From Curtobacterium sp. MCSS17_015 (GTDB lineage: Bacteria > Actinomycetota > Actinomycetes > Actinomycetales > Microbacteriaceae), in NCBI RefSeq assembly GCF_003234265.2, contig NZ_CP126256.1, positions 248,001-312,000 on the forward strand: a stretch of DNA of 64,000 bases, written 5' to 3'. Below, one piece after another: positions 31,996 to 40,269 of this stretch. A program made the translations under genes and the position numbers. The notes beneath the pieces were generated by a model. It saw only the letters and a list, made by a program, of their open reading frames with translations. It did no database searches and had not been told where the DNA came from. The stretch's first letter is position 1, and the number at the start of each line of letters is the position of its first letter.

Positions 31996-33654
31996 ATGAG
32001 CATCGGCGCTGCGGACCGGTCCGGCTCCCGGCCGACCCTCGACGCGATCGCCCGGCAGGCATCGGTCTCCCTCGCCACCGTGTCGAAGGTCCTGAACGGC
32101 CGCCCCGGTGTGTCCGACCCCACCCGCGAGCGCGTCGAACACCTGCTCGCCGCCTCCGGCTACGCCCAGCGCGGCCGTCCGCCCGAGCCGGGCTCCCTCG
32201 TCGAGCTCGTCGTCGAGGACCTGGCCAGCGAGTGGTCGATCGAGATCGTCCGCGGTGTCGAGCAGGTCGTGCGGGAGCACGGGTACGCGCTGTCCCTCTC
32301 CGCACTCGGCCCCGACCACGCCGTCGGTGCTGACTGGATCGCCGGTGTGCTGCACCGACGCCCGGTCGCGGTGGTCCTGCAGTTCTCCGCCCTCACCGCG
32401 GGCCGGCGCGACCAGCTCCGCGCACGCGGCATCCCCTTCACCGTCGTCGACCCGGTCGGCGATCCCCCGGCGGACGTCCCGGTGGTCGGTGCGACGAACA
32501 CCGCCGGGGGAGCCGCCGCGACGCAGCACCTGCTCGACCTCGGGCACCGCAGGATCGCCGCGATCGCCGGGCCCCTCGAGATGCGCTGCGCCGCGGACCG
32601 GCTCGCCGGACACCGCGCGGCGCTCGCCGCGGCCGGCCTGGAGGCCCGGACCGGCTCCGCCGGGACGGCCGCGGTGGCGGGTCGGACGGCCGGGCACGTC
32701 GTCGTCGCCGACTTCAGCCGCGCGGACGGCGAGCGCGCGGCCCGTGTGCTCCTCGCGACCGAGCCCCGTCCGACCGCGATCGTCACGGGCAACGACCTGC
32801 AGGCCCTCGGGGTGCTCGACGCCGCACGGGCGTCCGGTCTCCGGGTGCCCGAGGACCTGTCGGTCGTCGGGTTCGACGACGTGGCACCGGCCCGGTGGGC
32901 CCGTCCGGCGTTGACGACGATCCGGCAGCCCCTGCAGGAGATGGCCCAGCGGGCGACGCGGATGGCGCTCCGTCAGCACGCCGGTGGCGGGACCGGACCA
33001 GCGGCGGACGACGGGCCGGTCCGGGTCGAACTCGCGACGTCGCTCGTGGTCCGCGACTCCACGGCCGCACCCGGTCCCGGGACGCGGGTCGAGCCTCCCG
33101 TCCGGCCGGACGTCACGACGGTCGAGATCGTCGGCGGGCCGGAGGCGCTGCGGGTCGGACTGCACGACCCTGATCCCAGGTGGGCGGAGACGTTCCGGGC
33201 ACACCGACGACGGATCAGCGCCGCACTCGGGTCGTCCGCCGTGCAGATCGAGCACATCGGGTCGACCTCGGTGCCCGGGCTCGCCGCCAAGCCGATCGTC
33301 GACCTGGTCGTCGTCGTGCCCGACGTCACCGACGAGGCCGCGTACCTCGAGCCGCTCCTGGCCACCGGCTACGAGCTCCGGGTGCGTGAACCGGGCCACC
33401 GTCTGGTGCGGACCCCGGAACGCGACGTCCACGTGCACGTCTACGAGCGCGGTGCGCCCGCGGTCCACGACTACCTGCTGCTCCGCGACCGTCTCCGCGT
33501 CGACGCCGACGACCGGGCACTGTACGAGCGGACGAAGCGGGCGCTCCTCAGCGAGCGGTGGGACGACATGAACGACTACGCGGACGCGAAGACGGACGTG
33601 ATCCGCGAGGTGATGGCCCGCGCGCGGGCCGCGCGGGCGGCGCAGGTCGTCTGA
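31996..33654 (+). CDS. LacI-family regulator fused to a GrpB (UPF0157) domain
   Basis: A 552-residue fusion. Residues ~12-58 are the LacI helix-turn-helix (TLDAIARQASVSLATVSKVLNGRPGVSDPTRERVEHLLAASGYA), and ~65-355 the periplasmic-binding-like sensor (VVGATNTAGGAAATQHLLDLGHRRIAAI, VTGNDLQALGVLDAARASGLRVPEDLSVVGFDD, LTTIRQPLQEMAQRA). After a Pro-rich linker (~358-372), residues ~378-545 form a complete GrpB domain of the nucleotidyltransferase fold: EHIGSTSVPGLAAKPIVDLVVVV and YLLLRDRLRVDADDRALYERTKRALLSERWDDMNDYADAK. Normal LacI proteins end near 340. The linker DNA contains GCCTCCCGTCCG, the intergenic element of this genome, suggesting that a former intergenic spacer was read through. No sugar operon is adjacent. 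Confidence 0.88.
   Translation: MSIGAADRSGSRPTLDAIARQASVSLATVSKVLNGRPGVSDPTRERVEHLLAASGYAQRGRPPEPGSLVELVVEDLASEWSIEIVRGVEQVVREHGYALSLSALGPDHAVGADWIAGVLHRRPVAVVLQFSALTAGRRDQLRARGIPFTVVDPVGDPPADVPVVGATNTAGGAAATQHLLDLGHRRIAAIAGPLEMRCAADRLAGHRAALAAAGLEARTGSAGTAAVAGRTAGHVVVADFSRADGERAARVLLATEPRPTAIVTGNDLQALGVLDAARASGLRVPEDLSVVGFDDVAPARWARPALTTIRQPLQEMAQRATRMALRQHAGGGTGPAADDGPVRVELATSLVVRDSTAAPGPGTRVEPPVRPDVTTVEIVGGPEALRVGLHDPDPRWAETFRAHRRRISAALGSSAVQIEHIGSTSVPGLAAKPIVDLVVVVPDVTDEAAYLEPLLATGYELRVREPGHRLVRTPERDVHVHVYERGAPAVHDYLLLRDRLRVDADDRALYERTKRALLSERWDDMNDYADAKTDVIREVMARARAARAAQVV
33093..33104. repeat. Copy of GCCTCCCGTCCG at the LacI-GrpB junction
   Basis: Translated as part of the linker VEPPVRPD between the two fused domains. 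Confidence 0.7.
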
Positions 33655-33691
33655 CCGATCGATGCCGCGCTGTCGGTGCGTCGCCCGGTGC

Positions 33692-33883
33692 TCACAGGTC
33701 GGGGAGCCGGCGGCCGTGCGCCGTGTCGTTCCAGGTCGTCCGACCGTGCGCGTCCGTCCACGTGTGGAGCCCGCCGTGGCCCTGCCGGAGCCCGCAGTGC
33801 CACCGGTCGAACACGCTCGGGCAGCGGTCGTCGGTCGGGGTCGGGTCGTGCATCGGTGTCCTCCAGTCGTCCGGATCCGTCAT
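33692..33883 (-). CDS. Small Cys/His-rich protein
   Basis: A 63-residue protein. The core RCPSVFDRWHCGLRQGHGGLHTWTDAHG has two cysteines and four histidines in the spacing C-x9-C-x5-H-x3-H, a pattern that recurs in small actinobacterial proteins and could bind zinc. There is no signal peptide. The function is unknown; it runs opposite to both neighbours. Confidence 0.55.
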   Translation of the reverse strand: MTDPDDWRTPMHDPTPTDDRCPSVFDRWHCGLRQGHGGLHTWTDAHGRTTWNDTAHGRRLPDL

Positions 33884-33989
33884 CCGGCTCTCTCTCCGAG
33901 GTGTTCGGAGGGCGTTCCGTCACGGATGGCGTCCGACCTGGTCCCGAGTCCCGTCGGGAGCGGCCGCCCTGCTCGGTAGGGTCGGGCGC

Positions 33990-34838
33990 ATGAGCATGGA
34001 CCACGTCGACGTCGACTGGGAGCACGCCCGCGACACGAACCGCGCGAACTGGGACGACCGGGTGCCGATCCACGAGGGCGCCTACGCGCTCGACGCCTTC
34101 GCCGACCCGGCCCACCGGTCGGACGTCGTCCGCGAGGACCTGCCGGCGCTCACGCCCTGGCTCCCCGGTCGGTCCCTCGACGGCCTGGACGTCTGCCACC
34201 TGCAGTGCCACATCGGCACCGACACCGTCTCGCTCGCGCGGGAAGGAGCGCGGGTGACCGGCATCGACTTCTCGCGCCCGGCGCTCGTGTCGGCAGCGGC
34301 ACTGGCCGGGCGGTCCGGCGTCGACGTCTCGTGGGTCGAGTCCGACGTCCTCGACGCCCGGGCCGCCGTGACGGGCGACTTCGACGTCGTCTACACGAGC
34401 ATCGGCACGATCTGCTGGCTGCCGGACCTGGACCGGTGGGCCGCCCAGGTGGCCGCGCTCCTCCGGCCCGGCGGGGTCTTCTTCATCCGCGACGGTCACC
34501 CGGCGCTGTACGCCCTGGACGAGGACGCCGACGAGCTCGTCACGCGCCACCGGTACTTCCCGGACGGGACCGCCCAGCAGTGGGAGGACGCGACCACCTA
34601 CGCCGGCGACGGGACCGTGTCGCAGCCCCGCACGTACGAGTGGCCGCACCCGCTGTCCGAGATCGTGAACGCCCTGCTCGGCGCCGGACTCCGGCTCCGA
34701 CGACTCGACGAGGGCCGGACGCTCCCGTGGCGCTTCAGCTCCCGCATGGAGGAGACCGGCGACGGGTCGTGGGCGTGGCCCGAGCAGGACCGCGACCGCA
34801 TCCCGACGACCTACACGATCGTCGCCACCCGCGACTGA
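33990..34838 (+). CDS. Class I SAM-dependent methyltransferase
   Basis: A 282-residue enzyme with start ATG 33990. Motif I: LDVCHLQCHIGTDTVSLAREGARVTGIDFS; motif II/III: WVESDVLDARAAV; motif IV: FDVVYTSIGTICWLPDL; then LLRPGGVFFIRDGHP. The HLQCHIGTDTLSLARxGA pattern marks a common uncharacterised bacterial group. There is no neighbour that would indicate the substrate. Confidence 0.87.
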   Translation: MSMDHVDVDWEHARDTNRANWDDRVPIHEGAYALDAFADPAHRSDVVREDLPALTPWLPGRSLDGLDVCHLQCHIGTDTVSLAREGARVTGIDFSRPALVSAAALAGRSGVDVSWVESDVLDARAAVTGDFDVVYTSIGTICWLPDLDRWAAQVAALLRPGGVFFIRDGHPALYALDEDADELVTRHRYFPDGTAQQWEDATTYAGDGTVSQPRTYEWPHPLSEIVNALLGAGLRLRRLDEGRTLPWRFSSRMEETGDGSWAWPEQDRDRIPTTYTIVATRD

Positions 34839-34867
34839 CGCACCCGCGACCCGAGCGTCGTGGCGGA

Positions 34868-34895
34868 CGGCGCTCCCGCTACTCGCGGAGCGCCG
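34868..34895. terminator. Hairpin at the convergent methyltransferase/permease ends
   Basis: CGGCGCTCC (34868-34876) pairs with GGAGCGCCG (34887-34895) across 10 bases, overlapping the permease stop codon. Confidence 0.5.
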
Positions 34896-36309
34896 TGACG
34901 GGCGTCCCCCGCACCGCCTGGGCCGCGGGCCCGAGGGCGGCGGCCAGACCGGTGCAGACGGCACCGGTGAGCACGACGACGATCAGCCACGCGGGCACCG
35001 TCGGCCCGACGAGCACCGCCCCGTTCGTCGCGCCGAGGAGCGTGTAGGCGCCGGCCCACCCGTACGCCGTCCCCAGGACGACCCCGAGCACGACGGCGAT
35101 CGCGATCGTCATGGCGGTCTCGACGAGGACGAGCGACCGGATCTGCTGCGCGGTGGCGCCGACGACCCGGAGGAGCCCGAGTTCCCTGCTGCGCTGGGCG
35201 ATCGTCAGCGCGGTCACCGCCACGACCCCGGCGGCCGCGATGACCCCTGCCGCACCGACGAGTCCCGCGAACATGACCGCGAGCTGGTCGAACTGCGCCT
35301 GGATGCCGCGGTAGTACACCGGGTCGCCGGCGGCCTGCCGCTGGAGCATGGTCGCGTAGGTGGCGAAGCCGACCGAGAAGGTCGACATGAGGGTCACCGC
35401 GATGACGAGGCCGACGGTCGCCCGAGCGGTGCGCTTCGGTGCACGGAGGGAGTTCCGTGCGGCCATCGACGCGATGATGCTCTGCGCGCTCGCCGACGCG
35501 ACGAGGCGGAGGACGGCCGGCAGGAGTACGGGGGACGCGATGACGACCCCGGTGAACGACAGTGCGCCGCTCGCCACGGCGAGCAGCAGGGCGTTCACGG
35601 TCGTGGCGCCGAGGACGAACGCCACGCCGATGCCGGCAGCCCCGGCGAGGAAGAACACGGCCGCGACGGCGTTCCGGGTCGTGGTGCGGGTCGCACCGGG
35701 CACCGGTTCGACAGCCGCGTCGAGCGCACGGAGTGGCGGGATCGACAGGACGTCCCGGGAGCCGATGCGGAAGGCGATGGTCGTGATGACCGCGACGAGC
35801 ACGGCGATCGGACCCGAGGCGGGCGGGAGGAACCAGCCCAGCGGCGGGAGGACCGACGCTGCAGCCGCGATCGCGAGTGCGACGTTCGCGACGACCGTCC
35901 CCGCCACCACCCCGATGAGGGAGCCGACGGCCCCGGAGACCAGACCGGCGCTCGTGATCTGGCGACGGAGCTGGGCGCCGGTGGCGCCGAGGACACGCTG
36001 CAGCGCCAGGGAGCGGGTCTGACCGGCGATCACCGTCGCGCAGGTGTTCGACGCGACGACGGCGCTGACGTACAGGGCGATCGCGATGAACACCCACGCC
36101 ACGACGGGCAGGATCATCGCGACCGTCGCGCTCTCGCCGGTGCGCGCTCCCAGTTCGACGATGCGTTGCGCCGCTTCCGAACCGGTCACCATGAGGGCTC
36201 CGAGGCCGGCGGACAGGGCGGCGACGGGCACCGTCGAACGGCTCTCGGACAGGGCGCGGGCCCTCGTGCGGAGCCGACGAGGAGCGGGTCGGCCGCGATG
36301 ACGTGGCAC
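34879..36309 (-). CDS. FtsX-like ABC-type permease without adjacent ATPase
   Basis: A 476-residue membrane protein with about ten helices and two FtsX-type cores: AWVFIAIALYVSAVVASNTCATVIAGQTRSLALQRVLGATGAQLRRQI (N-terminal) and AGVVAVTALTIAQRSRELGLLRVVGATAQQIRSLVLVETAM (C-terminal). The large extracellular domain of MacB-type proteins is missing. Start GTG 36309 is 2 bases after the lipoprotein stop, so the genes are coupled. FtsX/LolE permeases need an ATPase, which is absent from both sides here; it must be supplied in trans or was lost. Confidence 0.82.
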   Translation of the reverse strand: MPRHRGRPAPRRLRTRARALSESRSTVPVAALSAGLGALMVTGSEAAQRIVELGARTGESATVAMILPVVAWVFIAIALYVSAVVASNTCATVIAGQTRSLALQRVLGATGAQLRRQITSAGLVSGAVGSLIGVVAGTVVANVALAIAAAASVLPPLGWFLPPASGPIAVLVAVITTIAFRIGSRDVLSIPPLRALDAAVEPVPGATRTTTRNAVAAVFFLAGAAGIGVAFVLGATTVNALLLAVASGALSFTGVVIASPVLLPAVLRLVASASAQSIIASMAARNSLRAPKRTARATVGLVIAVTLMSTFSVGFATYATMLQRQAAGDPVYYRGIQAQFDQLAVMFAGLVGAAGVIAAAGVVAVTALTIAQRSRELGLLRVVGATAQQIRSLVLVETAMTIAIAVVLGVVLGTAYGWAGAYTLLGATNGAVLVGPTVPAWLIVVVLTGAVCTGLAAALGPAAQAVRGTPVTALRE

Positions 36310-36311
36310 GG

Positions 36312-36740
36312 TCAGGACGCGCCGTCGCCGGTGTTCGGCGTCCAGGCGACCCACCGGTCCTCCTCGGACGCCAGGGACCAGGCGCCGCACCGGACGACGG
36401 TCTTCGCCGCGTACGCGTCGGGAGCCTCGGGGACGGTCATCACCGGTGCGGAGGTCCTCGGCACCGTGTCGCAGCCCTGCGCGCTCACGCCGTCGGCGCT
36501 GGTGAACACGACCGTCTCGGGCGCGTCCGCGTCGTCCTTCGCCGCCGTCCCCGTGACGGACGTGATGTCCGTCGCGTCCGCGGGCATCCACGCGGGCGGG
36601 GAGGCGAGGTCAGCGCGGCTGTCCGCGTGGCCGCTGACCTGGTTGTGCATGGAGTCGCTCAGGGTGGCGCAGCCGGTCAGGGACAGCGCGCAGAGTGCGA
36701 GCGTGCCGAGGGCGAGCGTCGTGGTGGGGGTGTGGGACAC
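36312..36740 (-). CDS. Putative lipoprotein
   Basis: A 142-residue exported protein starting at GTG 36740 behind AAAGGC. The signal peptide ends with the lipobox LTGCATL (Cys near residue 24). The mature part has no recognised family; it contains WMPADATDITSVTGTAA, two further cysteines and ends WVAWTPNTG. It is coupled to the FtsX permease (2-base gap), so it may be an accessory of that complex. Confidence 0.72.
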   Translation of the reverse strand: MSHTPTTTLALGTLALCALSLTGCATLSDSMHNQVSGHADSRADLASPPAWMPADATDITSVTGTAAKDDADAPETVVFTSADGVSAQGCDTVPRTSAPVMTVPEAPDAYAAKTVVRCGAWSLASEEDRWVAWTPNTGDGAS

Positions 36741-36761
36741 GGGGTGCCTTTCGTCGTTGCT

Positions 36762-36779
36762 CCGATCCCATCGGATCGG
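36762..36779. promoter_or_regulatory. Inverted repeat CCGATCC-N4-GGATCGG upstream of the lipoprotein gene
   Basis: A perfect 7-base inverted repeat 22 bases before the GTG of the lipoprotein gene, in the divergent gap to the Gfo/ThuA operon. It may be an operator; the regulator is unknown. Confidence 0.4.
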
Positions 36780-36977
36780 GACGGTGGCCCGGATCGGTTC
36801 GGAGGAGGACCGTCGTGCTCCTCGGGGATGACATCCACTCATCCGGTCGTCACCGACGGGACCACCTGTCGACCGGGAGGCACCCACGAAAGTTTTCCGA
36901 TCCTCCCGTCCGGCTTGTCCCGGCCACCCACCGGTCCCTAGCGTCGACGGCGGACGCACGATGCGAGGGAGCATGTG

Positions 36978-38171
36978 ATGACGGAGGACCGGTTGCGGGT
37001 CGCGATGGTGGGCCACGGCTTCATGGGAGCCGCGCACTCGCAGGCCTGGCGGGTGGCGCCACGGTTCTTCCCGCTCGACCGTGAGCCCGAGATGACGGTC
37101 GTCGTCGGGCGCGACCCGGAGCGCACCGAGGCAGCCCGCGCCCGCTTCGGCTGGCAGCGCGCCGAGACCGACTGGCGCCGGGTCGTCGAGGACCCCGACA
37201 TCGACGTCGTCGACGTCTGTTCGCCCGGCTCCTCGCACGTCGAGGTCGCGATCGCCGCGCTCGAGGCCGGCAAGCACGTCCTGTGCGAGAAGCCGCTCGC
37301 CAACACCGTCGCCGAGGCGGAAGCGATGGTGGCCGCCGCGGAGTCGGCCGCCACACGCGGGATACGGTCGATGGTCGGCTTCAGCTACCGGCGCGTCCCC
37401 GCCCTCGCGTTCGCCCGCCAGCTCGTGCAGGCCGGTCGGATCGGCGAGGTCCGCCACGCGCGTGTGCTGTACCTGCAGGACTGGCTCTCCGATGCGGACG
37501 GACCCATGACGTGGCGGCTGGACGCTGCGCTCGCCGGGTCCGGATCGCTCGGCGACATCGGCGCGCACGCCGTCGACCTCGTCGAGCACGTCACCGGCGC
37601 CACGCTCGGCACCGTGAGCGGCACGCTCGAGACCTTCGTGCACGAGCGGCCGCTGTTGGCCGACGGTGTCGGCCTGTCCGGCACGGCATCGGACGAGCGC
37701 GGGCAGGTCACCGTCGACGACGCCGCCTGGTTCCTCGGCCGGCTGACGGGAGGCGCGGCCCGGCCGGGTGGGACCGTCGCCACGTTCGAGGCCACCCGCT
37801 ACGCGACCGGGCGGAAGAACGGCCTGACGATCGAGATCAGCGGGTCCACGGGCGCGGTCGCCTTCGACCTCGAGGCGATGAACGAACTCCGCGTGTACGA
37901 CGCCACCGCCCCCGCTGGGGAGCAGGGCTTCCGGCGCGTGCTCGTCACCGAGCCGGAGCACCCGTACATGGCGAACTGGTGGCCGACCGGACACACGATC
38001 GGCTACGAGCACACCTTCGTGCACGAGGTCGTCGACTTCGTGACCGCGATCACGACCGGGCAGCAGCCGGAGCCGTCCTTCGCCGTCGGGCTGCACGTGC
38101 AGGACGTCCTCGACGCCGTGCAGCGGAGCGCCGCCGACGGCAGCGCCTGGACCTCCGTCACCGCCCGATGA
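36978..38171 (+). CDS. Gfo/Idh/MocA-family sugar oxidoreductase
   Basis: A 397-residue NAD(P)-dependent dehydrogenase. N-terminal Rossmann fold: RVAMVGHGFMGAAHSQAW and VVDVCSPGSSHVEVAIAALEAGKHVLCEKPLANT, with the EKP motif holding the catalytic Lys. The C-terminal sheet domain includes MVGFSYRRVPAL, GDIGAHAVDLVEHVTG (the catalytic D-x3-H) and a terminal GYEHTFVHEVVDFV. ATG 36978 is preferred over the adjoining GTG 36975 because GAGGGA lies 7 bases before it. First gene of an operon with ThuA and a second oxidoreductase. Confidence 0.9.
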   Translation: MTEDRLRVAMVGHGFMGAAHSQAWRVAPRFFPLDREPEMTVVVGRDPERTEAARARFGWQRAETDWRRVVEDPDIDVVDVCSPGSSHVEVAIAALEAGKHVLCEKPLANTVAEAEAMVAAAESAATRGIRSMVGFSYRRVPALAFARQLVQAGRIGEVRHARVLYLQDWLSDADGPMTWRLDAALAGSGSLGDIGAHAVDLVEHVTGATLGTVSGTLETFVHERPLLADGVGLSGTASDERGQVTVDDAAWFLGRLTGGAARPGGTVATFEATRYATGRKNGLTIEISGSTGAVAFDLEAMNELRVYDATAPAGEQGFRRVLVTEPEHPYMANWWPTGHTIGYEHTFVHEVVDFVTAITTGQQPEPSFAVGLHVQDVLDAVQRSAADGSAWTSVTAR

Positions 38172-38217
38172 CCTGCCCCACCCGATGACCGACCCCTTCC
38201 CCTCAGGAGCTGCATCC

Positions 38218-38910
38218 ATGCAACGCCAGGCACTCGTCGTCCGCGGCGGCTGGGACGGGCACATGCCCGTCGAGACCACCGAGCTCTTCATCCCGTTCCT
38301 CCGCGACCACGGCTTCGACGTGCGCGTCGAGGAGGGCACCGCCGTCTACGCCGACCAGGCGGTCATGGACGCCACCGACCTGGTCGTGCAGGTGAACACG
38401 ATGTCGACGATCGCCGACGAGGAGTTCGCCGGTCTGCAGCGGGCGGTGCTCGCCGGCACCGGCATGGCCGGGTGGCACGGCGGCATCGCGGACTCGTACC
38501 GCGCCAACGCCGACTACCTCCACATGATCGGCGGCCAGTTCGCCCACCACGCCGGCAAGCACCCGGACGAGCGCGTGGGGGAGCAGTCGGACAACTACAT
38601 CCCGTACACGGTGCACATGACGGCCCTCGGCCGCGAGCACCCGATCACGCAGGGCATCGGCGACTTCGACCTGGTCAGCGAGCAGTACTGGGTGCTCAGC
38701 GACGAGTACGACGACGTCCTCGCCACCACCACCCAAGAGGCACGGAGCTGGGACGCCTGGAACCGCCCGGTGACCTCGCCGGCGATCTGGACGCGGCAGT
38801 GGGGGAAGGGGCGGATCTTCGTCTCGGCGCCCGGGCACCGGATCGAGATCGTGGAGTCGCAGCCGGTCCGGACCATCATCGAGCGCGGTCTGCTGTGGGC
38901 AGCCCGATGA
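38218..38910 (+). CDS. ThuA-domain protein
   Basis: A 230-residue protein of the ThuA glutamine-amidotransferase-like fold. Family features: VVRGGWDGHMPVETTELFIPFLRDHGFDV, the block GMAGWHGGIADSYRANADYLHMIGGQFAHH and DFDLVSEQYWVLSDEYDDVLATT. ThuA proteins act with ThuB-type Gfo/Idh/MocA dehydrogenases in 3-keto-disaccharide metabolism. Start ATG 38218 has CAGGAG upstream, so the in-frame ATG at 38185 is not needed. The stop overlaps the next start by 4 bases. Confidence 0.9.
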   Translation: MQRQALVVRGGWDGHMPVETTELFIPFLRDHGFDVRVEEGTAVYADQAVMDATDLVVQVNTMSTIADEEFAGLQRAVLAGTGMAGWHGGIADSYRANADYLHMIGGQFAHHAGKHPDERVGEQSDNYIPYTVHMTALGREHPITQGIGDFDLVSEQYWVLSDEYDDVLATTTQEARSWDAWNRPVTSPAIWTRQWGKGRIFVSAPGHRIEIVESQPVRTIIERGLLWAAR

Positions 38911-39989
38911 GCACCGCACCCCTCCGCGTCGGCATGGTCGGAGTCGGCAACATCAGCCGGCAGTACCTCGAGCAGTTCCCGTCGCTGGCGGACCTCCGGC
39001 TCACCGCGGTCGCCGACCTCGACACCGCCCGCGCTGCTGCGGTCGCCGCCGAACAGGGCGTGCAGGCGCTCGGGGTCGACGAGCTGCTCGCGTCCGATGA
39101 CGTCGACGTCGTCCTCAACCTGACGATCCCGGCTGCGCACGCCGACGTGGCGCTCCGGGCGCTCGCCGCCGGCAAGCACGTCTACGGGGAGAAGCCGCTC
39201 GCACTGAGCACTGCCGAAGCCGCGCCCGTCCTCGCCGCCGCCGAGGCCGCGGGCCTGCGGGTCGGCAGCGCGCCGGACACCGTGCTCGGCACCGGCATCC
39301 AGACCGCCCGTGCCGCGCTCGACGAGGGGCGCATCGGCACACCGGTGGGGGCGGCGGTGTCGTGGAGCGCACCCGGCCACGAGCTCTGGCACCCCGCACC
39401 CGGCTTCTACTACCAGCCCGGCGGCGGCCCGCTGCTCGACATGGGCCCGTACTACCTGACGAGCCTCGTCACGTTCTTCGGCTCCGTCGTGCGCGTCAGC
39501 GGCACCACGACCCGCTCGACCCGGGAGCGCACGGTCGCCACCGGACCGAACGCCGGCCAGGTCCTGCCGGTCGACGTCGACACCCACGTCGTCGCGGTCC
39601 TGGAACACGAGGGCGGGGTCGTCTCCACGATGACGGTGTCGTTCGAGGTCTGGGCGACCGAGGCACCGTTGTTCGAGGTGCACGGCACCGCCGGGTCACT
39701 GTCGGTCGCCGACCCGAACCGGTTCTCCGACCCCACCCGCATCGCCACCGCGGAGGACCGCACGTTCCGGGAGCTGCCGGAACTCGCCGGGCACCGGGAC
39801 GCCGGGCGCGGGGTGGGCCTCGCGGACATGGCGCGAGCGATCCCCTCGGGGGAGCCGCACCGGGCCTCCGGTGCCCTGGCGTTCCACGTGCTCGACGTCA
39901 TGGAGTCCATCGCGACCGCGGGGCGGACGCATGCCGTCGTCGAGGTCGCGAGTCGCGCCTCCCGGCCGGCACCGGTCCCGCTCACGTAG
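38907..39989 (+). CDS. Second Gfo/Idh/MocA-family oxidoreductase
   Basis: A 360-residue NAD(P)-dependent dehydrogenase coupled to ThuA by ATGA. Motifs: RVGMVGVGNISRQYLEQF, LNLTIPAAHADVALRALAAGKHVYGEKPLAL (EKP), GGGPLLDMGPYYLTSLVTFFG (the DxGxYY variant found in sugar oxidoreductases) and GHRDAGRGVGLADMARAI near the end. It differs clearly from the first dehydrogenase of the operon, so the two probably catalyse different steps. Confidence 0.9.
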   Translation: MSTAPLRVGMVGVGNISRQYLEQFPSLADLRLTAVADLDTARAAAVAAEQGVQALGVDELLASDDVDVVLNLTIPAAHADVALRALAAGKHVYGEKPLALSTAEAAPVLAAAEAAGLRVGSAPDTVLGTGIQTARAALDEGRIGTPVGAAVSWSAPGHELWHPAPGFYYQPGGGPLLDMGPYYLTSLVTFFGSVVRVSGTTTRSTRERTVATGPNAGQVLPVDVDTHVVAVLEHEGGVVSTMTVSFEVWATEAPLFEVHGTAGSLSVADPNRFSDPTRIATAEDRTFRELPELAGHRDAGRGVGLADMARAIPSGEPHRASGALAFHVLDVMESIATAGRTHAVVEVASRASRPAPVPLT

Positions 39990-40269
39990 CTGCGGACGGG
40001 CCGCAGCACATCGCGCTCCGCGCCGAGAGACACTCCAGGGAAGCGCTCCGCCGCATGCTGATGCTCGATGCCAAGGGCGACTTCGCCAACCGCCTCCGGC
40101 GGGTGCGGGTGTGCAGGAACGAAGAACCCCGGCCGTCACACTTGCGTGCGCTGCGCCGGGGGCTGTGTCGCTAGATTAGGTCGCCGGAGTCCGCTGTGCA
40201 ACCGGAGAGACCCATACAACGACTGAAGGCCACGGTTCCGGCGCCGAGGTTGGCGCCGTACGAGACTGC

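Noticed and set aside
36898..36907. GAAAGTTTTC as a LacI-type operator before the oxidoreductase-ThuA operon
   Set aside because: The arms are only 4 bases and there is no adjacent LacI gene; chance occurrence is likely.
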